A DNA stretch of 11,128 nucleotides from JBDRZD01 sp964623395 (GCA_964623395.1 CAZUSI010000050.1:1-11128), one strand, 5' to 3'. Shown: positions 1 through 6,766, counted from the first letter of the stretch. The notes: generated from the letters alone by a model not told the origin. Numbers and translations are program-made.

Positions 1-62
1 GCAAAAAGTAAATTATTTAAAATCAAAAATGTTAAAATTTTATATCTCATATAAAAATTATA

Positions 63-98
63 TTGGAATTTTTCATATTTTTTCAATTATAATATAAT
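63..98 (+). promoter_or_regulatory. possible promoter of the membrane-protein gene
   Basis: Two overlapping TATAAT hexamers sit at 88-93 and 93-98. A weak -35 candidate TTGGAA lies at 63-68, with a long 19-nt spacer to the first hexamer. Transcription from about 100-105 would include the Shine-Dalgarno at 106-112, giving a short leader. The AT content makes chance matches likely, so only the placement just ahead of a good ribosome binding site supports it. Confidence 0.35.
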
Positions 99-105
99 TT
101 TAAAT

Positions 106-112
106 AAGGAGG
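106..112 (+). promoter_or_regulatory. consensus Shine-Dalgarno before the first gene
   Basis: AAGGAGG ends 6 nt before the ATG at 119. It fixes that start and shows that this organism uses a canonical anti-Shine-Dalgarno. This matters because ispG, hemA and the chelatase gene have nothing similar. Confidence 0.8.
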
Positions 113-118
113 TTAAAA

Positions 119-1255
119 ATGTTTGTTATATTTTTCCTTTTAATTTCAAATATTTTTCTTAAAGAGATAAAAATTGACGAAAGGAAAAAGGCGAATTTCC
201 TTGACCTATTTATTGAAAAACCAAAAGATATAAAATTCTATATTAATACAGATAGCCTATTAAAAAATGATGATTCTTCAAAAGTTTATCTTTATTCCTA
301 TTACAGAAATTATATTAAAATTCTTGAATTAGATTATGAAAACTTTAAAAAAAGGATTGAAGCACCAATTAAGACTGCTTTTATTTATGAAAATAGAAGG
401 GTTGAATATTTAATAGGACAAGGACTTCTCGGAATTGGATTATATTCATGGAGTTTACCTATTTTTTTAAATCTTAAAGAAGAAACTGCATTTGGGGTTG
501 GAGGTGTCTTTCCTTTAATTTATTTAGGAATAACTCTTCTTTCAACATCTGAGCAAAATGTTTCTTCTTCTTCTGCCTATGGTTCATTTTTTGGTGGAAT
601 TACAGGTGCTTTTCATGGCGGTTTGATTACACAAGATATAAAAGGAGTATTTCCAGGAAGCCTTTCAGAAAATTATTTGGACTTTTTCCTTTGTAAAAGT
701 TTTGGAATTCCTCTTGGTGTTTATCAAAGAAAATTAAATCATGTTCTTTATGGATATTATCATTATTTTACTTTTAAAAGTTTTTTAGAAGAAAATTATA
801 AAGTAGAGAAAAGAGATTATCTATATTCCTCTATCCTTTCAATTTTTGAGGGTTATGGAAGTTTGTTTATTTTTAAAAATGAAAAAAATTTAACATTTGG
901 TGATGCTCTTTTTGAATTAAGATTAGGAATCATAGGTGCTGAATTTCTCCCTGCATTTTTATTAACTTATGATAATTTTTCAAAAGGAGAAATTTCTGGA
1001 GAATTATATACCCTTTCCTCTTTAATAGGACACTTTGGAGGATATTATCTTGGATACAAACTTTCAAAAAAATATGATTTATCTTTCTCAACTGCTATTT
1101 TTACCTATATTCTTCCAGCAATATCACATCTTTTTACACTTGGCTTAGGTGCATTAACAAAAAGTGAAGATTACTTTAAAATGTATCCCGCTATTTTTAT
1201 TACAACAGAGATTTCCCTTACTTATCTTGTTTATAATACTTTTAAAAATAAATAA
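119..1255 (+). CDS. unrecognised multi-pass membrane protein with N-terminal signal/anchor
   Basis: I do not recognise this 378-residue protein. It opens with a hydrophobic stretch (about residues 1-14) like a signal peptide or anchor. A soluble, charged and Tyr-rich segment follows, about residues 16-95. The rest is a string of Gly-, Phe- and Ser-rich hydrophobic segments, roughly 97-118, 125-143, 154-170, 266-284, 297-313, 324-347 and 355-373, so it is probably an integral membrane protein. A second Tyr/Lys-rich soluble stretch lies around 205-235. No catalytic motif or transporter signature is visible. The start is the ATG 6 nt after a consensus AAGGAGG. The gene ends 5 nt short of the convergent nitroreductase gene and has no visible functional link to its neighbours. 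Expression as a protein is well supported by length, start and codon use; function is unknown. Confidence 0.8.
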   Translation: MFVIFFLLISNIFLKEIKIDERKKANFLDLFIEKPKDIKFYINTDSLLKNDDSSKVYLYSYYRNYIKILELDYENFKKRIEAPIKTAFIYENRRVEYLIGQGLLGIGLYSWSLPIFLNLKEETAFGVGGVFPLIYLGITLLSTSEQNVSSSSAYGSFFGGITGAFHGGLITQDIKGVFPGSLSENYLDFFLCKSFGIPLGVYQRKLNHVLYGYYHYFTFKSFLEENYKVEKRDYLYSSILSIFEGYGSLFIFKNEKNLTFGDALFELRLGIIGAEFLPAFLLTYDNFSKGEISGELYTLSSLIGHFGGYYLGYKLSKKYDLSFSTAIFTYILPAISHLFTLGLGALTKSEDYFKMYPAIFITTEISLTYLVYNTFKNK

Positions 1256-1260
1256 AAATT

Positions 1261-1755
1261 TTACTCAATTATTTTATAAAATTCTTTTGCATCTTTTCTT
1301 GGAGGAGGAGAAGGAATAAATTCTGGAAAACCAAGGGGCGTTATAGTTGCTATATAATGTTCATAAGGAATTCCGAGTTTTTCTTTTACCTCATTTCTAT
1401 CCATATCAGCAATCCAGCATGTTCCAAGTCCAAGGCAAAAAGCAGCAAGCATAAAGTGGTACGCAGCAATACATCCATCCTGAATATACCTTTTTGATTT
1501 TTGAGGGTCAGAACATATTGCAACAGCCATAGGTGCATTTCCAATTGGTTTTGCAGGTTCTCTTATCTCTGAAAGAAATTTTATAATTTCCTTATTTTTT
1601 ATTACTATAAAATAATAGGATTGGGAATTTCTTGCAGTTGGAGCCCAACGACAAATTTCAAAAAGTTCTTCTAAAAGTTCATCGGGAATCGGTTCTTTCT
1701 TAAAATTCCTTATGCTTCTTCTTTTAATTAAAACATCATAATTAAGTTTTTCCAT
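1261..1755 (-). CDS. nitroreductase-family FMN flavoprotein
   Basis: This is a short (164-residue) member of the nitroreductase superfamily, enzymes that reduce nitro groups, quinones or other small acceptors with NAD(P)H through FMN. The N-terminal FMN phosphate-binding motif RRSIRNF is at residues 12-18 and WAPTARNSQSY follows at 37-47. The central helix DGCIAAYHFMLAAFCLGLG, about 93-111, leads into TCWI, and the LGFP segment of the FMN site is at about 141-144. It ends in a Pro-rich and Lys-rich tail. The true substrate cannot be inferred, because the family also includes ring-cleaving and dehalogenating enzymes. The start ATG is preceded by AAGGAG with a 6-nt gap. It overlaps the DUF3795-type gene by 14 nt, so the two are surely co-transcribed. 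Confidence 0.9.
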   Translation of the reverse strand: MEKLNYDVLIKRRSIRNFKKEPIPDELLEELFEICRWAPTARNSQSYYFIVIKNKEIIKFLSEIREPAKPIGNAPMAVAICSDPQKSKRYIQDGCIAAYHFMLAAFCLGLGTCWIADMDRNEVKEKLGIPYEHYIATITPLGFPEFIPSPPPRKDAKEFYKIIE

Positions 1756-2056
1756 CTTTAACTCCTTTTAATTTTTTTGCTATTTCAAACATTTTAATAT
1801 ATTCGTCACTATAAGGTTTCCATATAACCTTTTCTCCTTCAATATCCCATTCAAACCCCTTTTTATAAAAATCACAGGGAAATTCCTTACAATAAAAACA
1901 ATATTTTATTCTTTTCTTTTTTGCACATTCCACAATCTTACATTCTTCAATAGTTTTACATCCAGAACATTTCTTTTCCTCATACTCTCCTCTATACAAA
2001 GGACAAAAAGAACAAACAATTCCACAATAACTTATAATTATTCTTTTTCTTTTCAT
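1742..2056 (-). CDS. small Cys-rich DUF3795-like protein
   Basis: This 104-residue protein has ten cysteines in the first 61 positions: C11, C15, C18, C30, C33, C39, C44, C53, C56 and C61. The pattern (YCG..C..C, CSGC, C....CA, YC..CKEFPC) matches my memory of the DUF3795 family (small proteins presumed to bind zinc or an iron-sulfur cluster, with no established function). The frame is open back to an ATG at 2122, but those 22 extra residues are hydrophobic, read into ispG and are not part of the family core. The ATG at 2056 is therefore preferred. It has no Shine-Dalgarno and lies about 10 nt after a -10-like box. It forms an operon with the nitroreductase gene, so a role in metal or electron-transfer chemistry is possible but unproven. 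Confidence 0.8.
   Translation of the reverse strand: MKRKRIIISYCGIVCSFCPLYRGEYEEKKCSGCKTIEECKIVECAKKKRIKYCFYCKEFPCDFYKKGFEWDIEGEKVIWKPYSDEYIKMFEIAKKLKGVKDGKT
1762..1767 (-). promoter_or_regulatory. Shine-Dalgarno of the nitroreductase gene
   Basis: On the - strand AAGGAG lies 6 nt before the ATG at 1755. It sits inside the 3' end of the upstream DUF3795-type gene, as expected for the second gene of a two-gene operon. Confidence 0.7.
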
Positions 2057-2066
2057 AACAATAAAG

Positions 2067-2094
2067 TTTATAATATAAAATATGAGAAAATCAA
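2067..2094 (-). promoter_or_regulatory. promoter for DUF3795/nitroreductase operon
   Basis: Reading the - strand, TTGATT (2094-2089) and TATAAA (2072-2067) are separated by 16 nt. The ATG at 2056 follows 10 nt after the -10 box with no Shine-Dalgarno between, which implies a leader of at most a few bases. The -35 element lies inside the first codons of ispG, so the two divergent promoters overlap. Confidence 0.45.
2069..2074 (+). promoter_or_regulatory. -10 box of ispG, leaderless start
   Basis: A perfect TATAAT ends 7 nt before the ispG ATG. An in-frame TAA at 2076-2078 rules out any upstream start, so the mRNA would begin at or next to the AUG. No convincing -35 element is visible, which lowers confidence. 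Confidence 0.5.
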
Positions 2095-3251
2095 TAAAGG
2101 TTAAAATAGGAAATTTATTCATAGGTGGAGGGAACCCTGTTTTAATTCAATCAATGGCAGAAAAAAATCCTCAAAATAAAGAAGAGATAATAAAGGAAAT
2201 TAAGGAACTTATAGATGAAGGAAGTGAAATGGTTAGAATTGCCATAAATAATGAAGAGGCAGCAAAAGCTCTCCCATTTATAATTGAAAAATTAAGGGAA
2301 GAAAATTACAATGTTCCTATAATTGGTGATTTTCATTTTAATGGCGCATACCTTTTAAAAGAATTTCCTGAAACTGCAAAAATTTTAGATAAATACAGGA
2401 TTAATCCGGGAACAACAATTTTTGAAAGGGATTTTGAAGAAATTATTAAAATAGCAATAGAAAATGATAAGCCTGTAAGGATTGGAGGGAACCTTGGTTC
2501 TATTGATAAAAAATTGTTTGATGAAAAAATTAAAAAGAATAAAGATAGAAATTTAAAGGAAATAGCACTTGAAACATTAATTGAATCTGTTATAAAAAGT
2601 GCTGAAAGGGCAATAAAAATAGGGCTTCCTGAAAATAAAATTGTTTTATCAGCAAAAACATCAAATGTAAATGATTTAATATATGTTTATAAAGAAATAG
2701 CAAAAAGAACTAATTTCCCTTTACATATAGGATTAACAGAAGCAGGTGGGAACTTAAAGGGAATTGTATCTTCTTCAATTGGAATAGGTGCTCTTTTAAT
2801 TGATGGAATTGGTGATACAATAAGGGTATCATTAACACAAAGAAAAGGAGAATCAAGGAAAAAAGAAGTTGAAGTTGCAAAGGAAATTTTGCAGGCAATT
2901 GGTTTAAGAACTTTTCATCCAGAGGTTATAAGTTGTCCTGGATGTGGAAGAACAAAAAGTGAAGTATTTAAAAAGATTGCTGAAAATATTAGTAATTATT
3001 TAAAAATTAAAGAGAAGGAATGGAAAGTTTATCCATATTTTAAGGAATTAAAGGTTGCGATAATGGGATGTGTTGTAAATGGTCCTGGTGAAGCAAAATT
3101 TTCAAATATTGCACTCTGTCTTCCAGGAATAGGTGAAAAAAAGGCAGTCATTTATAAAAATGGGAAACCTTTAAGAAATGTAAATATTGAAAAGGCAGAA
3201 GAAGAATTTAAAATTGAAATTGAAAATTATTTAAAAGAAAAAATCAAATAA
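2082..3251 (+). CDS. ispG: (E)-4-hydroxy-3-methylbut-2-enyl-diphosphate synthase
   Basis: IspG (GcpE) reduces 2-C-methylerythritol 2,4-cyclodiphosphate to HMBPP, the penultimate step of the MEP isoprenoid pathway in the cytosol, using a [4Fe-4S] cluster. The 389 residues match the two-domain bacterial form. An N-terminal TIM barrel opens with IGGGNPVLIQSM. The C-terminal iron-sulfur domain has SCPGCGRT (C285, C288) and MGCVVNGPGEA (C330, E337), which are the three Cys ligands and the Glu ligand of the family. The usual Thr-rich stretch after QSM is replaced by AEKNPQ. The start is forced by an in-frame stop two codons upstream and looks leaderless. The gene is divergent from the DUF3795 gene and overlaps the chelatase gene tail-to-tail by 8 bp. 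It is not linked by function to the haem operon, apart from both enzyme sets needing iron-sulfur clusters. Confidence 0.97.
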   Translation: MRKSIKVKIGNLFIGGGNPVLIQSMAEKNPQNKEEIIKEIKELIDEGSEMVRIAINNEEAAKALPFIIEKLREENYNVPIIGDFHFNGAYLLKEFPETAKILDKYRINPGTTIFERDFEEIIKIAIENDKPVRIGGNLGSIDKKLFDEKIKKNKDRNLKEIALETLIESVIKSAERAIKIGLPENKIVLSAKTSNVNDLIYVYKEIAKRTNFPLHIGLTEAGGNLKGIVSSSIGIGALLIDGIGDTIRVSLTQRKGESRKKEVEVAKEILQAIGLRTFHPEVISCPGCGRTKSEVFKKIAENISNYLKIKEKEWKVYPYFKELKVAIMGCVVNGPGEAKFSNIALCLPGIGEKKAVIYKNGKPLRNVNIEKAEEEFKIEIENYLKEKIK

Positions 3252-3714
3252 ATTCTTTTATATTTTTAATAAAAAATTCCCTCAAAAACTCTTTTTTTAA
3301 AGGAATATAAAAAATTTTTTTATCTTTATAATTATTTTTTAACTCTTCAATTTTATTTTTTATCTCATAAGTATGTTTTCCATTAAGTATAAAAGTTGAA
3401 ACAAAATAAATTTCATCAAATTCATCCTTTATTTCTTCAAATTTTTCAAAAATATTAGGATAGCAAAATTCATTAAAGGCAAAATCTGTTTTAATTTTAA
3501 TTTCTTTTTCAATTTCTTCTGACAATTTCTTTAAATCAAAATAATGTTTATCGTTATTTTCATTCCTTTCCCATCTTCTTAAACTTTCTTCAATTTCCTT
3601 AAATTTTTTACCTTTTCTCTTTAATAATCTCAATTTGAAATATTCCTTTAATTTATCTTTTGGAAAATCATAAGGGATATCACCATGCCCTATAAGAATT
3701 ATAATTTTCTTCAC
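3244..3714 (-). CDS. CbiX/SirB-like tetrapyrrole metal chelatase
   Basis: This 156-residue protein resembles class II chelatases, which insert iron, cobalt or nickel into tetrapyrroles without ATP. The N-terminal strand IIILIGHGD places H10 at the metal site, and FILNGKHTYEI places H114 where the second metal-binding His of CbiX is expected. Compared with the minimal archaeal form of about 125 residues, it has an extra charged helical segment, about residues 18-60. I recall the combination DFP, LRRWERNENND and FNEFC from a longer CbiX-like subfamily. The start must be the GTG: an in-frame TAA lies two codons upstream, and the conserved strand begins immediately. It has its own promoter, divergent from hemA, so it is co-regulated with or opposite to the haem operon. 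It could be the missing ferrochelatase here or serve sirohydrochlorin; the sequence alone cannot decide. Confidence 0.75.
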   Translation of the reverse strand: MKKIIILIGHGDIPYDFPKDKLKEYFKLRLLKRKGKKFKEIEESLRRWERNENNDKHYFDLKKLSEEIEKEIKIKTDFAFNEFCYPNIFEKFEEIKDEFDEIYFVSTFILNGKHTYEIKNKIEELKNNYKDKKIFYIPLKKEFLREFFIKNIKEFI

Positions 3715-3721
3715 AAGTTAA

Positions 3722-3751
3722 ATTATATTGAAAAATAAAGTTTTCTATCAA
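3722..3751 (-). promoter_or_regulatory. promoter of the chelatase gene, leaderless
   Basis: On the - strand TTGATA (3751-3746) is followed after 18 nt by a perfect TATAAT (3727-3722). The GTG start comes 7 nt later. An in-frame TAA at 3720-3718 excludes an earlier start and no Shine-Dalgarno exists, so the transcript should begin at the start codon. Confidence 0.65.
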
Positions 3752-3757
3752 TAAAAT
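3728..3757 (+). promoter_or_regulatory. promoter of the haem operon, leaderless
   Basis: TTGAAA (3728-3733) and TAAAAT (3752-3757) are 18 nt apart. The hemA ATG lies 9 nt after the -10 box. There is no Shine-Dalgarno in the interval. The -35 element directly abuts the -10 box of the divergent chelatase promoter, so one bound protein could control both directions. Confidence 0.6.
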
Positions 3758-3766
3758 ATATTTCTC

Positions 3767-4903
3767 ATGTTAATTGGAATTCTATTTACCCACAGAAAAG
3801 CACCTGTTAAAGTAAGGGAAGAAGTTTTTAAAATTTTAGAGGAAAAAATAAAAGAAGAAAAGCCATATGTAAAGGAAAAAGCTTTTATTGTTACTTGTTA
3901 TAGGGTTGAAACATATCTTTTTATAGAAAAAAATAAAGAGGAAAAGGTAATAAATGAACTAATTCCAAAACATTTAATACCTTATGCAGAAATAATAACA
4001 TCACCTTCTTCTTTATTTGAACATCTTGTTCTTGTATGCACAGGTGCAGATTCACCTGCAATAGGTGAGCCAGAAGTTCAGGGACAAGTAAAAAAGGGAT
4101 TTATGGAAGCAAAGAGAAAGGGATGGATAGGTAAATATCTTGGAAAATTTTTTGAAAAGGCAATTTCTGTTTCAAAAAAAATAAGGGAGGAAATTGAAAT
4201 TGATAAAGGTTCTCTTTCAATACCAAAAATAGTTTGTATGTATATAAAAGAAATAAAGGAAAAAATAAATGATTTGAATATTTTACTTGTTGGAACAGGT
4301 GAAATGGGAATTGCAATTTCAAGATATTTTGTAAAGGAGAAAATTCCTTTTAAAATTGCAACAAGAAATAAAGAAAGAAAAGAATTTCTTGAAAAGCATG
4401 CAAAACTTGATGTAATTTTATATAATGAAAAAACAATACCTTTTATAATAAAGGAATTTGATATAGTAATATTTGTTACAAATCCTGAAAGACCATTAAT
4501 TAATTTAGAAAATTTTAAAGATAATAAAAGGACAAAAATTATAATTGACCTTGGATTCCCAGAAAATGTTTCAAAGGATATTTTAAAAGTTAAAGACATA
4601 ATATATCATGGAATAGATGAATTTAAAAAAATAATTGAAGAAAGAATAAAAGAAAAAGAGGCAATGGCAGATTATGTTAAATTGAGGGCAAAAAGAGAAG
4701 GGAAAGAATTTGAAAAATGGATTTTAAAAGAGGAAAAGGTTTTAGAAGTTATTAAATTTGTTGATAATAAGATTGAAGAAATAATAAAGAAAAATGGTAA
4801 TGATTATAATAAGATTAAAAAATTTTTAATTTATCCAATTCTAAAATCAATAAGGAGTTCAAAACCTGTTGAAGAATTTATTGATAAATGGCTAAAAAAA
4901 TAA
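3767..4903 (+). CDS. hemA: glutamyl-tRNA reductase
   Basis: HemA reduces glutamyl-tRNA(Glu) to glutamate-1-semialdehyde with NADPH, the committed step of C5 tetrapyrrole synthesis. The catalytic domain starts with THRKAPVKVRE. The active-site segment is VTCYRVETY with the nucleophile C44; R46 and E48 are kept. H86 and S96-GEPEVQGQVK (E101, Q107) form the rest of the substrate site. The Rossmann domain starts at LLVGTGEMG (G176-G181). The C-terminal helical dimerisation region is Lys/Glu-rich. At 378 residues it is shorter than the usual 400-430, mainly at the C terminus. The Asn normally following the catalytic Cys is Tyr here (C-Y-R instead of C-N-R). It is the first gene of the haem operon and overlaps hemC by 16 nt. 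hemL, needed for the next step, is not in this window. Confidence 0.93.
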   Translation: MLIGILFTHRKAPVKVREEVFKILEEKIKEEKPYVKEKAFIVTCYRVETYLFIEKNKEEKVINELIPKHLIPYAEIITSPSSLFEHLVLVCTGADSPAIGEPEVQGQVKKGFMEAKRKGWIGKYLGKFFEKAISVSKKIREEIEIDKGSLSIPKIVCMYIKEIKEKINDLNILLVGTGEMGIAISRYFVKEKIPFKIATRNKERKEFLEKHAKLDVILYNEKTIPFIIKEFDIVIFVTNPERPLINLENFKDNKRTKIIIDLGFPENVSKDILKVKDIIYHGIDEFKKIIEERIKEKEAMADYVKLRAKREGKEFEKWILKEEKVLEVIKFVDNKIEEIIKKNGNDYNKIKKFLIYPILKSIRSSKPVEEFIDKWLKK

Positions 4904-5748
4904 GAGTAGGTGCTCGCTCTTCAAAATTAAGTATTGTTCAAACTGAAAAGGTTATTAAAATTTTAAAAGAAAAGGGATTTGATACAGAATTTGTTCCAAT
5001 TAAAACAAAAGGTGATATTGATAAAAGGACGCCAATTTATAAAATAAAGGAAAAAGGAGTATTTGTTAAGGCACTTGAAGAAGCACTTTTGAAAAAAGAA
5101 ATTGACATTGCTGTTCATAGTGCAAAGGATGTTCCAACTGAAATTCCTCAGGAATTTATCATTGCAGCGTATATTGAAAGGGAAGAAGTAAATGATGTTT
5201 TGATATGTAATTACGATTCAATTGAAAAATTACCAAAAAATGCAAAAATAGGAACTGGAAGTAAAAGAAGAGAATTTTTTTTAAAGATAATAAGACCAGA
5301 TCTTTTATTTTTACCTTTAAGGGGAAATATTGAAACAAGAATAAAAAAATGGGAAAATGGGGAATTTGATGCAATTTTAATGGCAAAATGTGCAATAAAA
5401 AGATTAAATTTAAATTTACCATATATTGAATTAAACATTGATGACTTTCCTCCTCCACCTGGTCAAGGAGCAATATGTGTTGAAACATTAAAGAATTCAG
5501 AATTTTATGAAATTTTAAGGGAAATAAATGATGAAAAAGTTGAGATTGAAGTAAGTATTGAAAGGGAAATACTTAAAAGAATTGGTAGTGGATGTTTGGT
5601 TCCATTTGGATGTTATGCAGAAAAAAATGAAGAGGAAATAATTTTAAGATTTATGTATATCAAAGATAATGAAGTTAGAAAAGGACTTTTAAGGGATAAG
5701 GATAAGGAAAGATTAATTGAAAGGGTTTATGAAATCCTCAAAGGATAA
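4888..5748 (+). CDS. hemC: hydroxymethylbilane synthase (porphobilinogen deaminase)
   Basis: HemC joins four porphobilinogens head to tail into hydroxymethylbilane on a covalently bound dipyrromethane cofactor. The 286-residue protein is a typical length. Domain 1 begins RVGARSSKLSIVQ. The catalytic Asp is D81 in HSAKDVPTE. GTGSKRREFF and PLRGNIETR carry the Arg residues that bind substrate carboxylates. PPPPGQGA is the conserved domain 2 turn. C236 in IGSGCLVPFG is the dipyrromethane attachment site. All signature residues are present, so it should be active. The ATG overlaps the hemA end by 16 nt with no clear Shine-Dalgarno, which suggests translational coupling. The 3' end overlaps hemD. 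Confidence 0.97.
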   Translation: MAKKIRVGARSSKLSIVQTEKVIKILKEKGFDTEFVPIKTKGDIDKRTPIYKIKEKGVFVKALEEALLKKEIDIAVHSAKDVPTEIPQEFIIAAYIEREEVNDVLICNYDSIEKLPKNAKIGTGSKRREFFLKIIRPDLLFLPLRGNIETRIKKWENGEFDAILMAKCAIKRLNLNLPYIELNIDDFPPPPGQGAICVETLKNSEFYEILREINDEKVEIEVSIEREILKRIGSGCLVPFGCYAEKNEEEIILRFMYIKDNEVRKGLLRDKDKERLIERVYEILKG

Positions 5749-6766
5749 TTTTATTTTTTATGTTAAAACAAATAGTTTTGTTTTATTCCCTCCTTTATGG
5801 GAATTCATTTCAAAATTTGATGAGATATATTTTGATGAAAAGACGCCTCTTGGAATTTTATGGGCGGGAAAAAATTCTAAATGGATAAAATTTGAAAATT
5901 TTGAATCTAAAGAAAATGATAAAAGCAAAATTTTTATTTTTGGAGAAAAGAAAAATGTAAAAGATTTGAAAAAATTTTTTGAAAAAAATAAAATAAATTT
6001 TGGGGAATTTTCATGTGAATGGAAAATAAAAAATGGGATATTAAGGGATAGAATTTTTTGCGTTTTAAGACCATTGCCTGATTCCCTTTTATTTTCCTAT
6101 GAAATTGAAAAACTTGGAGGAAGAGCAATTCCACTACCTATTTTAAAAATGAAAATAATAAATTCCTCAAAAATTAAAAATTTAAAGGAAAAATTTAATT
6201 ATTTAATATTTACAAGCAAAAGGGGGGTAATTGCATTAAAGGAAATTTTTTCTTTAAAAGAAATTTGTGAATTTTTAAAGGATAAAAAAATAATATCAAT
6301 TGGGCCTGAAACAAAAAAAGAAATTGAAAACTTGGGATTTGAGACAATAATTCCCAAAGAATATACACAGGAAGGAATTTTAAAAATTTTTGAAAATTTT
6401 AAAAGAGGAAAAGTTTTAATTTTAAGAACAGAAGGTAGGGAATTTTTAATAGAAAAATTAAAAGAAATGAAATTTTATGTAAAGGAAATAAAAATTTATA
6501 ATATGATAGAAGAAGATGATGAAAAAATAAATATTTTTTTGCCCCTTTTAAAAAATGTAACTGATTTTATATTCACGAGTTCAAAAATTTTTGAAAATTT
6601 TTTAAAAAGGGGACTTTATAAATTTTTAAAAGATAAAAGAATAATAGCAATTGGAAAAATAACAGCAGAATATATTAAAAATAAAGGATATAAAGTTGAT
6701 TTAATTCCTGAAAAATTTACCCAAGAAGGTATTTTAGAAATTTTAAAGGGAGGGAAAAATGAGTGA
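5729..6766 (+). CDS. hemD: uroporphyrinogen-III synthase with N-terminal extension
   Basis: HemD closes hydroxymethylbilane to uroporphyrinogen III with inversion of ring D. The family is poorly conserved, but its repeated two-domain pattern is visible: VLRPLPDS, YLIFTSKRGV, ISIGPETKKEIENLGF, TQEGIL, GKVLILRTEG, FIFTSSK, IAIGKITAEYIKNKGY and a second TQEGIL. This core occupies roughly residues 110-345. HemD is normally about 250 residues, so some 105 extra residues precede it, a segment with alternating strands and helices that is discussed in the findings. I chose the ATG at 5729 (345 residues). A TTG at 5717 would add four residues and has an AAGGA 8 nt upstream. It overlaps hemC by 20 nt and hemB by 8 nt. 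The position between hemC and hemB strengthens the call. Confidence 0.9.
   Translation: MKSSKDNFIFYVKTNSFVLFPPLWEFISKFDEIYFDEKTPLGILWAGKNSKWIKFENFESKENDKSKIFIFGEKKNVKDLKKFFEKNKINFGEFSCEWKIKNGILRDRIFCVLRPLPDSLLFSYEIEKLGGRAIPLPILKMKIINSSKIKNLKEKFNYLIFTSKRGVIALKEIFSLKEICEFLKDKKIISIGPETKKEIENLGFETIIPKEYTQEGILKIFENFKRGKVLILRTEGREFLIEKLKEMKFYVKEIKIYNMIEEDDEKINIFLPLLKNVTDFIFTSSKIFENFLKRGLYKFLKDKRIIAIGKITAEYIKNKGYKVDLIPEKFTQEGILEILKGGKNE
6748..6754 (+). promoter_or_regulatory. Shine-Dalgarno of hemB inside hemD
   Basis: GGGAGGG ends 4 nt before the hemB ATG at 6759. It lies in the last codons of hemD and selects the hemB start within the 8-nt overlap. Confidence 0.6.

Noticed and set aside
38..56. 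Perfect 8-bp inverted repeat TTTTATAT-CTC-ATATAAAA upstream of the first gene
   Set aside because: It is A/T only with a 3-nt loop and no U tract in a useful place. Such repeats arise often by chance in DNA this AT-rich, so I do not call it a terminator or operator.
2057..2122. N-terminal 22-residue hydrophobic extension of the DUF3795-type protein, a possible signal peptide
   Set aside because: The extension would be read from inside ispG, antisense to its first codons. It is upstream of a good promoter and start and is not part of the family core.
4078..4599. Long open frame on the - strand inside hemA (173 residues)
   Set aside because: It is Phe/Ser/Ile-rich antisense of a clear HemA coding region with Lys/Glu-rich codons. 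It has no family resemblance and no ribosome binding site.
5159..5488. - strand open frames within hemC
   Set aside because: They are shadows of a gene with every catalytic residue conserved.
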